From an uncultured Oscillospiraceae bacterium (GTDB taxonomy: Bacteria > Bacillota_A > Clostridia > Oscillospirales > Oscillospiraceae), in NCBI GenBank assembly GCA_910579155.1, contig CAJTTS010000012.1:32754-69023 (forward strand): a stretch of 36,270 nt of DNA, given 5' to 3'. How positions within the stretch are numbered: position 1 is the stretch's first letter; each line of letters begins with the position of its first letter. The notes under the pieces were generated by a model, which had not been told where the DNA came from, made no database searches, and saw only the letters and a program-made list of their open reading frames with translations. Shown piece after piece: positions 8,211 through 15,824 of this stretch. A program made the position numbers and the translations under genes.

Positions 8211-8239
8211 TTGCATTTCTCGGCATAATGGTCTAAAAT
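8211..8239 (+). promoter_or_regulatory. Sigma-A promoter of a candidate structured RNA
   Basis: TTGCAT at 8211-8216, spacer 17, TAAAAT at 8234-8239. No ORF with a ribosome site follows within the next 280 bases, so it drives an RNA leader or an independent RNA. Confidence 0.65.
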
Positions 8240-8245
8240 CGGAGT

Positions 8246-8462
8246 GGAAGCATAAAAGGCGGCAGGCCATGAGGTGCGGGAACACCCCATGGCCCTGCGC
8301 GAGTGACCACACCACTCAACACAGCGATGTTACATCGTACCACGGGCTTATTATATCCGTTTTCCGCTGGAATAGCAAGGAGGGAAACGGTAAGTAGGCT
8401 TTGTGTTCGCATTGATTTTTTCAAGGCGGTGTTGAGTATTCAAGCTCGACACCGCTTTTTAT
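8246..8462 (+). ncRNA. Candidate structured RNA (about 215 nt) or leader/attenuator
   Basis: A promoter at 8211-8239 and a strong intrinsic terminator at 8426-8460 define a transcript of about 215 bases with no convincing reading frame. It can fold into several hairpins: GCAGGCCATG with CATGGCCCTGC (about 8260-8297), GAGTG/CACTC (8301-8317), CGATGT/ACATCG (8325-8337) and CCGTTT/AAACGG (8357-8390). A lipoprotein gene starts 80 bases after the terminator without its own visible promoter. The RNA may therefore be a riboswitch-like attenuator for that gene, or a free small RNA; 6S RNA has a similar size but I could not recognise its fold. I do not assign a family. Confidence 0.5.
8426..8460 (+). 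terminator. Intrinsic terminator of the candidate RNA
   Basis: An 11-bp stem (GCGGTGTTGAG / CTCGACACCGC, one G-T pair) with an 8-base loop, followed by TTTTT. Confidence 0.85.
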
Positions 8463-8541
8463 GTTTCCGGCGGGCCGCCGGGGCGGGGCTCCCTGCCCCG
8501 GGCCGGTCTGTTGGAAAACATAACAGAAGGGGAGAAATCAC

Positions 8542-9120
8542 ATGAAAAAACGAATCCTTGCACTTTTGCTTGGGGCAGCCGTAGTCCTGTCTCTTGCCGC
8601 CTGCGGGACTTCCGGCGGCAACGGGGTGGGTAAAGAACCGGACAGCTCAAGCGAAGTATCTGAGCCAGCCCCCACACAGGTTCCCTCGGAACAGGGCTCC
8701 GAGCCATCCGGCGGTGAGAACAGCGACAATGACACCCAGTCCGCCGGTTCCGGAGATTTGGGTGACTATCATGTTGAAATCAAAGGAGCGTCGTTTGCGA
8801 AGGACTATGAAGGAAAGTCCGCCATTGTCATAACCTATGCGTGGACAAACAACAGCGATGATACGACAAGCGCCATGGTGTCTGTCGGCACAAAGGCATT
8901 TCAAGACGGCGTACAACTTGAATCTGCGATGATTGTAGGCGATGATTCCTATGATTCCGGAACGTCTATGAAAGATGTCCGCCCCGGAACAACGATTGAC
9001 GTGCAGTGTGCATATGTCCTGACCAGTGAAACCTCAACGGTTGAGTTTGAAATGACGGAGTGGATCAGCTTTTCTGACGATATGGTAACAATGAATTTTG
9101 ACCCTGCCGATCTCACCTAA
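8542..9120 (+). CDS. Secreted lipoprotein with DUF5067-like domain
   Basis: A 192-residue lipoprotein. The N-terminus is a type II signal peptide (MKKRILALLLGAAVVLSLAAC) with lipobox LAAC, so Cys21 should be lipidated and the protein anchored outside the membrane. A Ser/Pro/Glu-rich linker follows to about residue 70. The C-terminal domain (GDYHVEIKGASFAKDYEGKS, then AIVITYAWTNNS and DDTTSAMVSVGTKAFQDG) is an immunoglobulin-like beta fold as in DUF5067 proteins of Firmicutes; function unknown. The codon choice is visibly less GC-rich than in the neighbours. A GAAGGGGAG ribosome site precedes the ATG. It lies downstream of the candidate RNA and its terminator. Confidence 0.85.
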   Translation: MKKRILALLLGAAVVLSLAACGTSGGNGVGKEPDSSSEVSEPAPTQVPSEQGSEPSGGENSDNDTQSAGSGDLGDYHVEIKGASFAKDYEGKSAIVITYAWTNNSDDTTSAMVSVGTKAFQDGVQLESAMIVGDDSYDSGTSMKDVRPGTTIDVQCAYVLTSETSTVEFEMTEWISFSDDMVTMNFDPADLT

Positions 9121-9214
9121 AGGCGAGCTGCGCGGTCGCAGGCAGATCGTCACCTTCCTCCACCGCGCCGATGTGGAAGAGGCCCGTCTGACCACAAAGC
9201 AAATCCGGATCCGC

Positions 9215-9247
9215 GCCGTCCCCGTTCCCACGGGGGCGGCTTTTTTT
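9215..9247 (+). terminator. Intrinsic terminator after the lipoprotein gene
   Basis: An 11-bp stem (GCCGTCCCCGT / ACGGGGGCGGC, one wobble) with a 4-base loop and seven T. Confidence 0.9.
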
Positions 9248-9259
9248 GCGTTTTTCCCC

Positions 9260-9288
9260 TTTACGTCCCCAAAACGATGTGATATAAT
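9260..9288 (+). promoter_or_regulatory. Sigma-A promoter of the DUF1836-degV operon
   Basis: TTTACG at 9260-9265, spacer 17, TATAAT at 9283-9288; the leader is short, with TTGGAGG before the ATG at 9316. Confidence 0.7.
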
Positions 9289-9315
9289 TCCAGGTATCAG
9301 ATTGGAGGCGATTCC

Positions 9316-9849
9316 ATGGAGGAGCTGGCCGAACTCAAACGGCAATTGACCGAACAGCGCCCCAGCGGCTGGGACAAGCTGCCCGATATCCCGCTGTATA
9401 TGGACCAGGTGGTGTCCTACTTGTCCCGGCAAATGATCTCCATCGGCGACGGCGACGCACTCACCTCCGCCATGATTAACAACTACATCAAAGACGGCCT
9501 GGTGGAGCGGGCCAACGGCAAAAAATACGGCCAGGAGCATCTGGCCTATCTCACCGCCATCACCGCCCTGAAGCAGGTGATGAGCGTGCGGGAAATGAAG
9601 GTGCTCACCACTGTGGGCCGGGAGATGCGGGCCCCGGAGCGCCAGTACGAGTATTTCTGCGACTACCTGGACCGGGCTATGTCGGACGCGGCGGACCTTC
9701 TGGACCCCGGCACCGCCGACCATGACCTGCCCAAGCTGGTACTGGACCTGACCATGCGCAGCTATGCTTACGGGCTTGCCGCCCACCGGACCCTGGCCAT
9801 CCTGGCCCAGCACACAGGGCATGAGGATCTGCTCAAAAAGAAGCGCTGA
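9316..9849 (+). CDS. DUF1836 domain-containing protein
   Basis: A 177-residue soluble protein. The segment IPLYMDQVVSYLSRQMIS, followed by LTSAMINNYIKDGLVERANGKKYGQEHLAYLTAITALKQ, is the DUF1836 signature, a winged-helix/MerR-like fold that probably binds DNA. The ligand and target are unknown. The ATG is preceded by TTGGAGG. It lies 50 bp upstream of a DegV gene under one promoter. DUF1836 and DegV genes are often neighbours in Firmicutes, which hints at a link to fatty-acid handling (inference). Confidence 0.85.
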   Translation: MEELAELKRQLTEQRPSGWDKLPDIPLYMDQVVSYLSRQMISIGDGDALTSAMINNYIKDGLVERANGKKYGQEHLAYLTAITALKQVMSVREMKVLTTVGREMRAPERQYEYFCDYLDRAMSDAADLLDPGTADHDLPKLVLDLTMRSYAYGLAAHRTLAILAQHTGHEDLLKKKR

Positions 9850-9899
9850 GCCGTCGTGAGCAGCACACCCACACAATTTCAAAATTGGAGGCAACAACC

Positions 9900-10772
9900 A
9901 TGAGCGACTATATCATCATCACCGATTCGTCCTGCGACCTGCCCGACAGCATCGTGAAGGAGCTGGAGCTGGAAGTGCTCCCCCTGGCTTTCATCATGGA
10001 TGGCAAGACCTATCGGAATTACCCGGATAACCGCGAGATGTCCCCGGACGAGTTCTACGGCAAGCAAAAAGACGGCCTGATGGCCACCACCAACGCCGTC
10101 AACGTGGGGGAGGCCACCGATGCCATCGAGGCCGTGCTGAAACAGGGGAAGGACGTGCTGGTGCTGGCCTTCTCCTCCGGGCTATCCACCACCTACAACT
10201 CTTTTAAAATTGCCGCCGACGAGCTGGCCGAGCAGTACCCCGACCGCAAGGTATACGCCGTGGATACCCTGTGCGCCTCTCTGGGGCAGGGGATGTTTGT
10301 CTACCAGGTCGCCACAATGCGGAAAGAAGGCAAGTCCATTGAGGAGGTCCGGGACTGGGCGGAGGAAAACAAGCTGCGCCAGTGCCATTGGTTCACGGTC
10401 AACGACCTGTTTTTCCTGAAGAAGGGCGGGCGGGTGTCCGCCGCCACCGCCGTGGTGGGGACCATGCTCCAGATCAAACCGGTGATGCACGTGGACAACG
10501 AGGGGCATCTGATTAAAGTGACCACCGCCCGGGGGCGCAAGGCATCGCTGACCGCCCTGGTGGACAAGGTTGGAGAATTGGCGGAGGACCCCGCCTCCCA
10601 GACCATGTTTATCAGCAACAGCGACTGTCTCGACGAGGCCCGGTTTGTGGCGGACGAGATCAAGAAGCGCTACGGCACCAGGGAAATTATCATCAACTCC
10701 ATCGGCCCCGTCATCGGCGCCCATACCGGCCCCGGCTGTGTCGCCCTGTTCTTCACCGGAAAGCACCGGTAA
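9900..10772 (+). CDS. DegV family protein (fatty-acid binding)
   Basis: DegV/FakB proteins bind a fatty acid in a deep pocket and present it to the kinase FakA for phosphorylation, feeding exogenous fatty acids into phospholipids. Signatures are IIITDSSCDLP near the start, LPLAFIMDGKTY, TTNAVNVGE, FSSGLSTTYNS, LFFLKKGGRVSAATAVVGTMLQIKPV and the C-terminal IGPVIGAHTGPGCVALFF. Start at the ATG at 9900, with GGAGG 10 bases upstream; the in-frame upstream option overlaps that site. 290 residues, normal for the family. No fakA is present here. Confidence 0.93.
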   Translation: MSDYIIITDSSCDLPDSIVKELELEVLPLAFIMDGKTYRNYPDNREMSPDEFYGKQKDGLMATTNAVNVGEATDAIEAVLKQGKDVLVLAFSSGLSTTYNSFKIAADELAEQYPDRKVYAVDTLCASLGQGMFVYQVATMRKEGKSIEEVRDWAEENKLRQCHWFTVNDLFFLKKGGRVSAATAVVGTMLQIKPVMHVDNEGHLIKVTTARGRKASLTALVDKVGELAEDPASQTMFISNSDCLDEARFVADEIKKRYGTREIIINSIGPVIGAHTGPGCVALFFTGKHR

Positions 10773-10846
10773 GCCCCCCTTTCGTGGCCCCGGCTTGCGC
10801 GCCCAGGTCAATTGAATGATTCTCCGTCGTTTATAACGTTGATTGA

Positions 10847-10886
10847 CGGCGCTCTCCCACTTTGGGAGGGCGCCGCCTTTTTTGCC
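10847..10886 (+). terminator. Intrinsic terminator after degV
   Basis: Stem GGCGCTCTCCC / GGGAGGGCGCC with a short loop, followed by GCC and six T. It separates degV from the following promoter. Confidence 0.85.
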
Positions 10887-10908
10887 AAAAATTTTTTGTG
10901 CCGCCCTC

Positions 10909-10937
10909 TTGACAGGAGCGTATATACCGTCTATACT
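10909..10937 (+). promoter_or_regulatory. Consensus sigma-A promoter of the YtrA/ABC operon
   Basis: TTGACA at 10909-10914, spacer 17, TATACT at 10932-10937: close to perfect consensus, so tight repression is expected. Confidence 0.85.
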
Positions 10938-10949
10938 GTATATATCGCA
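10918..10949 (+). promoter_or_regulatory. Putative YtrA-type operator overlapping the -10
   Basis: Imperfect inverted repeat GCGTATATA ... TATATATCGC spans the spacer and the -10 region. YtrA-subfamily GntR repressors bind such dyads in their own promoter, and this operon starts with one, so autorepression is likely (inference). Confidence 0.5.
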
Positions 10950-11052
10950 CATACACAAAATGCCAGGGGCTAACCGCAGGCGGTTCCCCGCAAGGCGTCC
11001 CAATCCCCGCCCAGCGGCCGCAGGGCAAAAAAACAAACCAATGGGGTGTACC

Positions 11053-11427
11053 ATGGACATCATCATCAGCAATTCCTCCGGCGTCCCGATCTATGAGCAG
11101 ATCGTGCGCCAGATGAAAGGGCTCATCCTTTCAGGCGAACTTCCCCCCGGTGAGGCGCTGCCCTCCATGCGGCTGCTGGCCAGGGACCTGCGCATCTCCG
11201 TCATCACCACCAAGCGGGCCTATGAAGAGCTGGAGCGGGACGGCTTTCTCACCACCGTCCCAGGCAAGGGCTGCTTCGTGGCCGCCCAAAGCCGGGAAAC
11301 CCGGCGGGAGGCCGTGCTGTGCCAGGTTGAAGAGCACCTGTCCCAGGCGGTGGACGCCGCCAAGGCCGGGGCCGTTGGCCTGGATGAGCTCATCGAAATG
11401 CTAAACACTTTGTATAACGAGGTTTGA
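11053..11427 (+). CDS. GntR-family regulator, YtrA subfamily
   Basis: A 124-residue repressor: winged helix (residues 11-78: PIYEQIVRQMKGLILSGELP, PPGEALPSMRLLARDL, RISVITTKRAYEELERDGFL, GKGCFVA) and a short C-terminal helical tail typical of YtrA, which lacks a large effector domain. YtrA proteins control adjacent ABC-transporter operons and often respond to cell-envelope stress. The ATG at 11053 follows a GGGGTG site, and the stop nearly abuts the ATPase start at 11431, so the genes are translationally coupled. Confidence 0.9.
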   Translation: MDIIISNSSGVPIYEQIVRQMKGLILSGELPPGEALPSMRLLARDLRISVITTKRAYEELERDGFLTTVPGKGCFVAAQSRETRREAVLCQVEEHLSQAVDAAKAGAVGLDELIEMLNTLYNEV

Positions 11428-11430
11428 TTT

Positions 11431-12279
11431 ATGACTAATTGTATTGAAATCAAGGGGCTGGCAAAGGAGTACAAGACCTTTACCCTGGGGCCCATCGACC
11501 TGACCGTCCCTAGCGGCTCCATCCTGGGGCTGATTGGGGAGAACGGCGCGGGCAAAACTACCCTCATCAAGTCCATTCTGGGCATCACCAACACCAGCGG
11601 GGGGACGGTCACTCTGCTGGGAACCGACCCGGACCACGCCAAGGAGGACGTCGGGGTGGTCATGGACGACTGCTTTTTCTCTGAGTACCTGCGGGTGAAG
11701 GATGTAAACAGCGTCCTCAGCCGGGTGTACAAGGGCTGGGACACGGGCCTGTTCCGGGACTATCTGGATAAGTTCGGACTGGCCGGGACGAAAAACATCA
11801 AGGAGCTGTCCCGTGGAATGCGCATGAAGCTGTCCTTAGCGGCGGCTTTGGCCCACAGGCCCAAGCTTCTTCTGCTGGACGAGGCCACGGCGGGGCTGGA
11901 CCCGGTGGTGCGGGACGAGATTTTGGATGAGTTTCTGGCCTTCGTCTCCGACGACGATCACGCCATCCTGATCTCCAGCCACATCACCTCCGACCTGGAG
12001 AAGGTGGCGGACTACATTGCCTACCTCCACCAGGGGAAGCTGCTGATGTGCGACGAGAAGGACCGCCTGCTGGAGAGCTATGGACGGCTGGTGTGCGCCA
12101 AAGCGGACCTGGACCAGGTGGACAAGGGCTACATCGTCTCCACCCGGAAGAGCCAGTATTCCACCGAGGCGCTGATCCGGCACAAGAACGACTTTAAGCG
12201 CACCTATCCCCGCCTGACGGTGGAGCCGGTGACGCTGGACGAACTGATGGTATTCGTGGTAAAGGGGGAGAAAGCATGA
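11431..12279 (+). CDS. ABC transporter ATP-binding protein (YtrB-like)
   Basis: A 282-residue ABC ATPase: Walker A GENGAGKTT (36-44), signature LSRGMRMKLSLA (126-137), Walker B LLLLDEATAGLD (146-157), and the switch histidine in ILISSHITSD. The signature is LSRGM rather than LSGGQ, as is usual in the YtrB/ABC-2 group. It should energise the permease encoded directly downstream, whose start overlaps its stop by 4 bases. The substrate is unknown; related Bacillus systems are induced by wall-active antibiotics (family knowledge). Confidence 0.93.
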   Translation: MTNCIEIKGLAKEYKTFTLGPIDLTVPSGSILGLIGENGAGKTTLIKSILGITNTSGGTVTLLGTDPDHAKEDVGVVMDDCFFSEYLRVKDVNSVLSRVYKGWDTGLFRDYLDKFGLAGTKNIKELSRGMRMKLSLAAALAHRPKLLLLDEATAGLDPVVRDEILDEFLAFVSDDDHAILISSHITSDLEKVADYIAYLHQGKLLMCDEKDRLLESYGRLVCAKADLDQVDKGYIVSTRKSQYSTEALIRHKNDFKRTYPRLTVEPVTLDELMVFVVKGEKA

Positions 12280-12926
12280 CCGGGCTGATTTTGAAGGATC
12301 TTCTCATTCTGCGCAAGACCCTGCGCAGCTATCTGCTGTTCTTAGTGGTGTACGCGGGCATCGCATTCAGCGGGGTGTGGTCGGCGGACATCGTTGGCGT
12401 GCTGATGGTAGTCGTGGTGATGATGCTTCCCATGAATGTGTTCGCTTACGATAAGCAGTGCCAATGGGACACCTACGGCCTGGCTCTGCCGGTGGGCCGG
12501 ACCAAAACGGTGGCCGCCCGGTATCTCTGCGTCCTGCTCCTGTGCCTGGGCGGCATCGCCCTGACAGCCGTCACCGGGGCGGCCCTGTACGCCGTGGGCC
12601 GCATTGAGGACCCCGCCGAGTTTATGGTAAGCTGTGCGGTCATGGGCCTGATGGCCGTGCTGATGAACGCCATTATGCTGCCCTTCCTCTACAAATTCGG
12701 CCCGGAGCGGGCCAGGATGATGTTCTACGGCGTGTTGGGCCTGCTGGTACTGGCGGGGGCGTTGTTCCTGTTCCCCCTGGGGGGCATGGAGTGGCTCAAT
12801 AGCCTGAGCGAACCCAACCTGGAGCAGGTCACCGCCATTCCCTTTATTGCGGCGGTCGCGGGCCTGATCCTGCTGGCCCTGTCCTTCCTGCTGTCCCGGC
12901 ACTTTTACGGAAGCAAAGACGTGTGA
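12276..12926 (+). CDS. ABC-2 type transporter permease
   Basis: A 216-residue integral membrane protein with about six hydrophobic segments: YLLFLVVYAGIAFSGVW, IVGVLMVVVVMMLPMNVF, YLCVLLLCLGGIALTAV, SCAVMGLMAVLMNAIMLP, MMFYGVLGLLVLAGALFLF and FIAAVAGLILLALSFLL. The central YDKQCQWDTYGLALPVGRTKTVAARY is the conserved loop of small ABC-2 permeases that pair with YtrB-like ATPases. It begins within the ATPase stop codon (ATGA overlap) and ends the operon. Confidence 0.85.
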   Translation: MTGLILKDLLILRKTLRSYLLFLVVYAGIAFSGVWSADIVGVLMVVVVMMLPMNVFAYDKQCQWDTYGLALPVGRTKTVAARYLCVLLLCLGGIALTAVTGAALYAVGRIEDPAEFMVSCAVMGLMAVLMNAIMLPFLYKFGPERARMMFYGVLGLLVLAGALFLFPLGGMEWLNSLSEPNLEQVTAIPFIAAVAGLILLALSFLLSRHFYGSKDV

Positions 12927-12950
12927 GCGCCACAACCTGTCCAAATTCTC

Positions 12951-12979
12951 TTGAAATTCTCCACAATATGGTGTATCAT
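12951..12979 (+). promoter_or_regulatory. Sigma-A promoter of the L,D-transpeptidase gene
   Basis: TTGAAA at 12951-12956, spacer 17, TATCAT at 12974-12979. The predicted transcript starts near 12986, so translation must begin downstream of that. Confidence 0.65.
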
Positions 12980-13058
12980 GTTGTGGGAAATGGTCGCTGC
13001 CTATGGCCCCGCCGCCATCCCACCGCCGTTCAGGCAAGACCAACTGGAGGAATTTCAC

Positions 13059-14189
13059 TTGAGGAAACAAATCACAGCGTTTGCCCTGGCCCTCATATCC
13101 GTCCTGCTGCTGTTGTGCTCCAGTGTGCAGACAGCCTCGGCGGCCCAGCCCCAGGAGGATTACATTGCGGCCGTCCACACCAAAAGCAACGGCAATCCCT
13201 ACTACATCATGGTGAACCGGGCTCAGAGCACCGTTACGGTGTACGGCCTGGATGACGACGGGTATTACACCGTCCCTGTGAAGGCCATGATCTGCTCCAC
13301 GGGCCGCAAGGGCCACGCCACTTACCTCGGCACCTTCTCCATCGGCGGCAGGTGGCCCTGGCTGCATATGATCGACAACTCTTACGGCCAATACGCCACC
13401 CAGATCACCGGCAACATCCTGTTCCACTCCGTATGCTACACCAAAAAGGACCCCTCCACCCTGATGACCGAGGAATACAACGGGTTGGGCGCTCCCGCCT
13501 CTCTGGGCTGTGTGCGGCTCCAGACGGCGGACGCAAAGTGGATTTACGACAACTGTGCCTCCGGGACCAAGGTCACCATCTATGACGGGGCCGACCCCGG
13601 CCCCCTGGGCAAGCCCGACAAGCTGGTGGAGTACATCAGCGAAGAGCAGGCCAACGGCTGGGACCCCACCGACCCCCGGGAGGAGAACCCTTGGCACGAA
13701 CTTTTGACCGCCGGCCAGGACCCCGATCCCGAACCCGGCGCGGATTCCACCGCCCCGCCCCAGGACGAGGATACCCTGTCCTACACCCAAATGGCCCAGG
13801 CCCTTTATGAGCTGTCCTCCGGCAAGACGGGCCTTACCCGGCCCGACGACCCCATCTCCTGGGCCTGGGAACACCACCTGTTGGACGATATCGCGGGGGA
13901 CGGCTTCGACCCCTCCGCCCCCATCCCCCGGCAGGACCTGATTACCATGCTCTACCGGCATGAGACGCTCCGCTACCAGCGCAGCGTCCGTAATTTAGGT
14001 TCTATCGCCCGTTTTACCGACTGGCCCGATATCCGCCAATACGCCCGGACGCCTGTGCGCTGGGCCCTGGGGAACCGCCTGCTCAAGGGGTATTTGAGCG
14101 ATACCTTTGATCCGGACGGCAGCGTCACCCCGGACCAATTGGACGCGATTCTCCGGCAATACGCCCTGCTCCACCCCTCCCAACAATAA
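13059..14189 (+). CDS. Secreted L,D-transpeptidase (YkuD) with C-terminal SLH-like repeats
   Basis: I start this 376-residue protein at TTG 13059 (MRKQITAFALALISVLLLLC), 8 bases after CTGGAGG. This gives a clean Sec signal peptide ending near VQTASAA, and the upstream ATG at 12951 lies inside the promoter. The YkuD domain (about residues 40-190) has the catalytic histidine in ILFHSVCY and the cysteine motif SLGCVRL. YkuD enzymes form 3-3 crosslinks in peptidoglycan or attach proteins to it. The C-terminal half holds degenerate S-layer-homology-like repeats (DGFDPSAPIPRQDLITMLYR; SDTFDPDGSVTPDQLDAILR), which could hold it at the wall. Acidic proline-rich linker between the domains. Confidence 0.9.
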   Translation: MRKQITAFALALISVLLLLCSSVQTASAAQPQEDYIAAVHTKSNGNPYYIMVNRAQSTVTVYGLDDDGYYTVPVKAMICSTGRKGHATYLGTFSIGGRWPWLHMIDNSYGQYATQITGNILFHSVCYTKKDPSTLMTEEYNGLGAPASLGCVRLQTADAKWIYDNCASGTKVTIYDGADPGPLGKPDKLVEYISEEQANGWDPTDPREENPWHELLTAGQDPDPEPGADSTAPPQDEDTLSYTQMAQALYELSSGKTGLTRPDDPISWAWEHHLLDDIAGDGFDPSAPIPRQDLITMLYRHETLRYQRSVRNLGSIARFTDWPDIRQYARTPVRWALGNRLLKGYLSDTFDPDGSVTPDQLDAILRQYALLHPSQQ

Positions 14190-14191
14190 CC

Positions 14192-14221
14192 AGAGCGCCC
14201 CCGCCGCGGCGGGGGCGCTCT
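14192..14221. repeat. Perfect GC-rich palindrome
   Basis: AGAGCGCCCCCGCCG directly followed by its exact complement, with no T run. It sits just before a true terminator and may act as an mRNA-stabilising hairpin or a back-up terminator. Confidence 0.7.
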
Positions 14222-14233
14222 GCCCGTCGAGAA

Positions 14234-14257
14234 GTCTGCCGTCGGCAGGCTTTTTTC
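14234..14257 (+). terminator. Intrinsic terminator after the L,D-transpeptidase gene
   Basis: Stem GTCTGCC / GGCAGGC with a 3-base loop and six T. Confidence 0.85.
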
Positions 14258-14288
14258 ACGTAAAGATGATAATAACCACCCTCAAGGA

Positions 14289-15776
14289 TCACGGCGCTTC
14301 ATGAATGATTCCCGGACCATACTTCGCCAACCCGCAGAAAATATAGGGGTTAATGCACACGTCGTCATTTTCCTTGGCAAACCGCCACAGCTTACGGCTC
14401 AGTTCCCTGACCACCGGCTGGAATTCCGGGCGGTCAATCAGGTTGACGGTCTCCCCCGGATCCTCGCTCAAATGATACAGCTCGTCGTAGTCGTAACCGT
14501 TATAGACAAACTTCCACTCCCGGGTCATCACGGACCGCTGGATGCCGTACAGCTCATTGCCATTGCTCTGCGTATAGAGCTCGTTCTGCCAACCGTCCAC
14601 GGGCTCCCCACGCAGGAAGGGCACGAAGCTCCGTCCGGGGCCTTCGCCTTCCGCCGTCACGCCGGCCAGTTGCCGGAAGGTGGGGGCAAAATCCGCCAGC
14701 GTGAGGAACGAGTCCACACAGCGCCCCGGCTCCTGGATTCCGGCGGGCCAGCGCACCACGGTTGGGATGTGATACGCTCCCCGGAAGCAAGGCAGGCCCT
14801 TGCACCACAACCCATGCTCACCTGCGTAATCGCCATGGTCGCTCATGAAGATAACCACTGTATTTTCCCGCTCGCCGCGCTCCTCCAAGGCGTCCAGCAC
14901 CCGGCCGAAGAGATCGTCCTCATAGGAGCAGAAGGCCAGGTAATGGCGCAGGGCCTCCCGGTGCTCCTCGGGGCTGAGCTGGTCGAAACGGTCCCGAATC
15001 CGGCGGTAAAGTCCGGGTTTGTCCCTCATGTTGTCGCTGAAGCTTTCCGGCAGGCGGATATCCTTCAGCGAATACATGTCCAGGTATTTTTTTGGCAGAT
15101 AATAGGGGTCATGAGGGCCCAGAGTCCCCACAAAGTAGAACCAGGGCTGTTCGCTCCGCTCCATGCCCAGCAGGCCCCGGACCGCGTCCGCCACCACGTC
15201 CTCGTCCTGGAAGGGATTCTCCTGTTCCCCGTAGAGCACAAAGGGCGGGTAGCCCTCCCGGAGAATTTCCGCCTCGCCCCGGAACCGGTCCTTCCGGGGA
15301 TCAAGGCCGTCGTACAGCCCCCACTCCCAGGTGTCCGGCCGGGTGTGGCGGTACTCTGTTCTTTTCAGATCCCCGATCACATACTTGCACCGGGTCCCCG
15401 GCCTGGGAACCGGCTCGTCCATCACATCGAAGCCCCGGTCCAGCGGGCCCTCCATGACGCTGGCGTGCCACTTTCCGCTGAAATGCATCCGGTAGCCCGC
15501 CTCCTTCAAATCCTCGCTGAACAGGCGCACCCCCTCGTAGAACCCCCGGGACAGGGCGTTCCCAAACTTGACGTTGTTCCAAACACCGTGCTGGGAGGGG
15601 TACAGGCCGGAGAAAAAAGTGGCCCGCGAGGGACAGCAGTGGGGGGCCACGGTGTAGGAATTGGTAAAGGTCACGCCCTCCCGCCGCAGTTGGTCCACAT
15701 GGGGCATGCGGGCCGTTTCCAGCGAGTCGCCCCGCTGCTGGTCGGTCATAAACACCAGAATGTTTGGTCTTTGCAA
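14289..15776 (-). CDS. Sulfatase (Cys-type, family S1)
   Basis: A 495-residue alkaline-phosphatase-superfamily sulfatase. Metal-binding DQQ at residues 12-14 (NILVFMTDQQRGDS), formylglycine motif CCPSR at 47-51 (Cys47 is the residue to be oxidised), FSGKWH, and SDHGDYAGEHGLW in the C-terminal half. The C-terminal subdomain ends with WKFVYNGYDYDELYHLSEDP, typical of S1 sulfatases. I start at TTG 15776, because GAGGAG lies 8 bases before it; the GTG at 15785 overlaps that site. There is no signal peptide, so it acts in the cytoplasm. It is last in the tctCBA operon (39-bp gap). Cys-type enzymes need an anaerobic maturase, which is encoded at 22179. Confidence 0.92.
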   Translation of the reverse strand: MQRPNILVFMTDQQRGDSLETARMPHVDQLRREGVTFTNSYTVAPHCCPSRATFFSGLYPSQHGVWNNVKFGNALSRGFYEGVRLFSEDLKEAGYRMHFSGKWHASVMEGPLDRGFDVMDEPVPRPGTRCKYVIGDLKRTEYRHTRPDTWEWGLYDGLDPRKDRFRGEAEILREGYPPFVLYGEQENPFQDEDVVADAVRGLLGMERSEQPWFYFVGTLGPHDPYYLPKKYLDMYSLKDIRLPESFSDNMRDKPGLYRRIRDRFDQLSPEEHREALRHYLAFCSYEDDLFGRVLDALEERGERENTVVIFMSDHGDYAGEHGLWCKGLPCFRGAYHIPTVVRWPAGIQEPGRCVDSFLTLADFAPTFRQLAGVTAEGEGPGRSFVPFLRGEPVDGWQNELYTQSNGNELYGIQRSVMTREWKFVYNGYDYDELYHLSEDPGETVNLIDRPEFQPVVRELSRKLWRFAKENDDVCINPYIFCGLAKYGPGIIHEAP

Positions 15777-15824
15777 GCTGTTCACTCCTCACCGAATTTT
15801 AAACTTTGACGGCCGGGCATCCGC

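Noticed and set aside
8402..8434. Short GTG reading frame ahead of the terminator as a leader peptide
   Set aside because: The only ribosome-site-like sequence (AGGAGG near 8379) is too far upstream, and the frame has no regulatory codon run.
9121..9214. GC-rich coding-like stretch after the lipoprotein gene (frame reading GELRGRRQIVTFLHRADVEE)
   Set aside because: It has no start or ribosome site and runs into a terminator. It could be a gene remnant, but I cannot match it to a family.
12342..13961. Long minus-strand open frame opposite the ABC permease and L,D-transpeptidase genes
   Set aside because: Antisense shadow of two genes with clear domains; low-complexity His/Gly/Gln translation and no start signals.
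14301..15809. Open frame of about 500 codons opposite the first sulfatase
   Set aside because: The minus strand carries intact sulfatase motifs and a good ribosome site; the plus-strand frame has neither.
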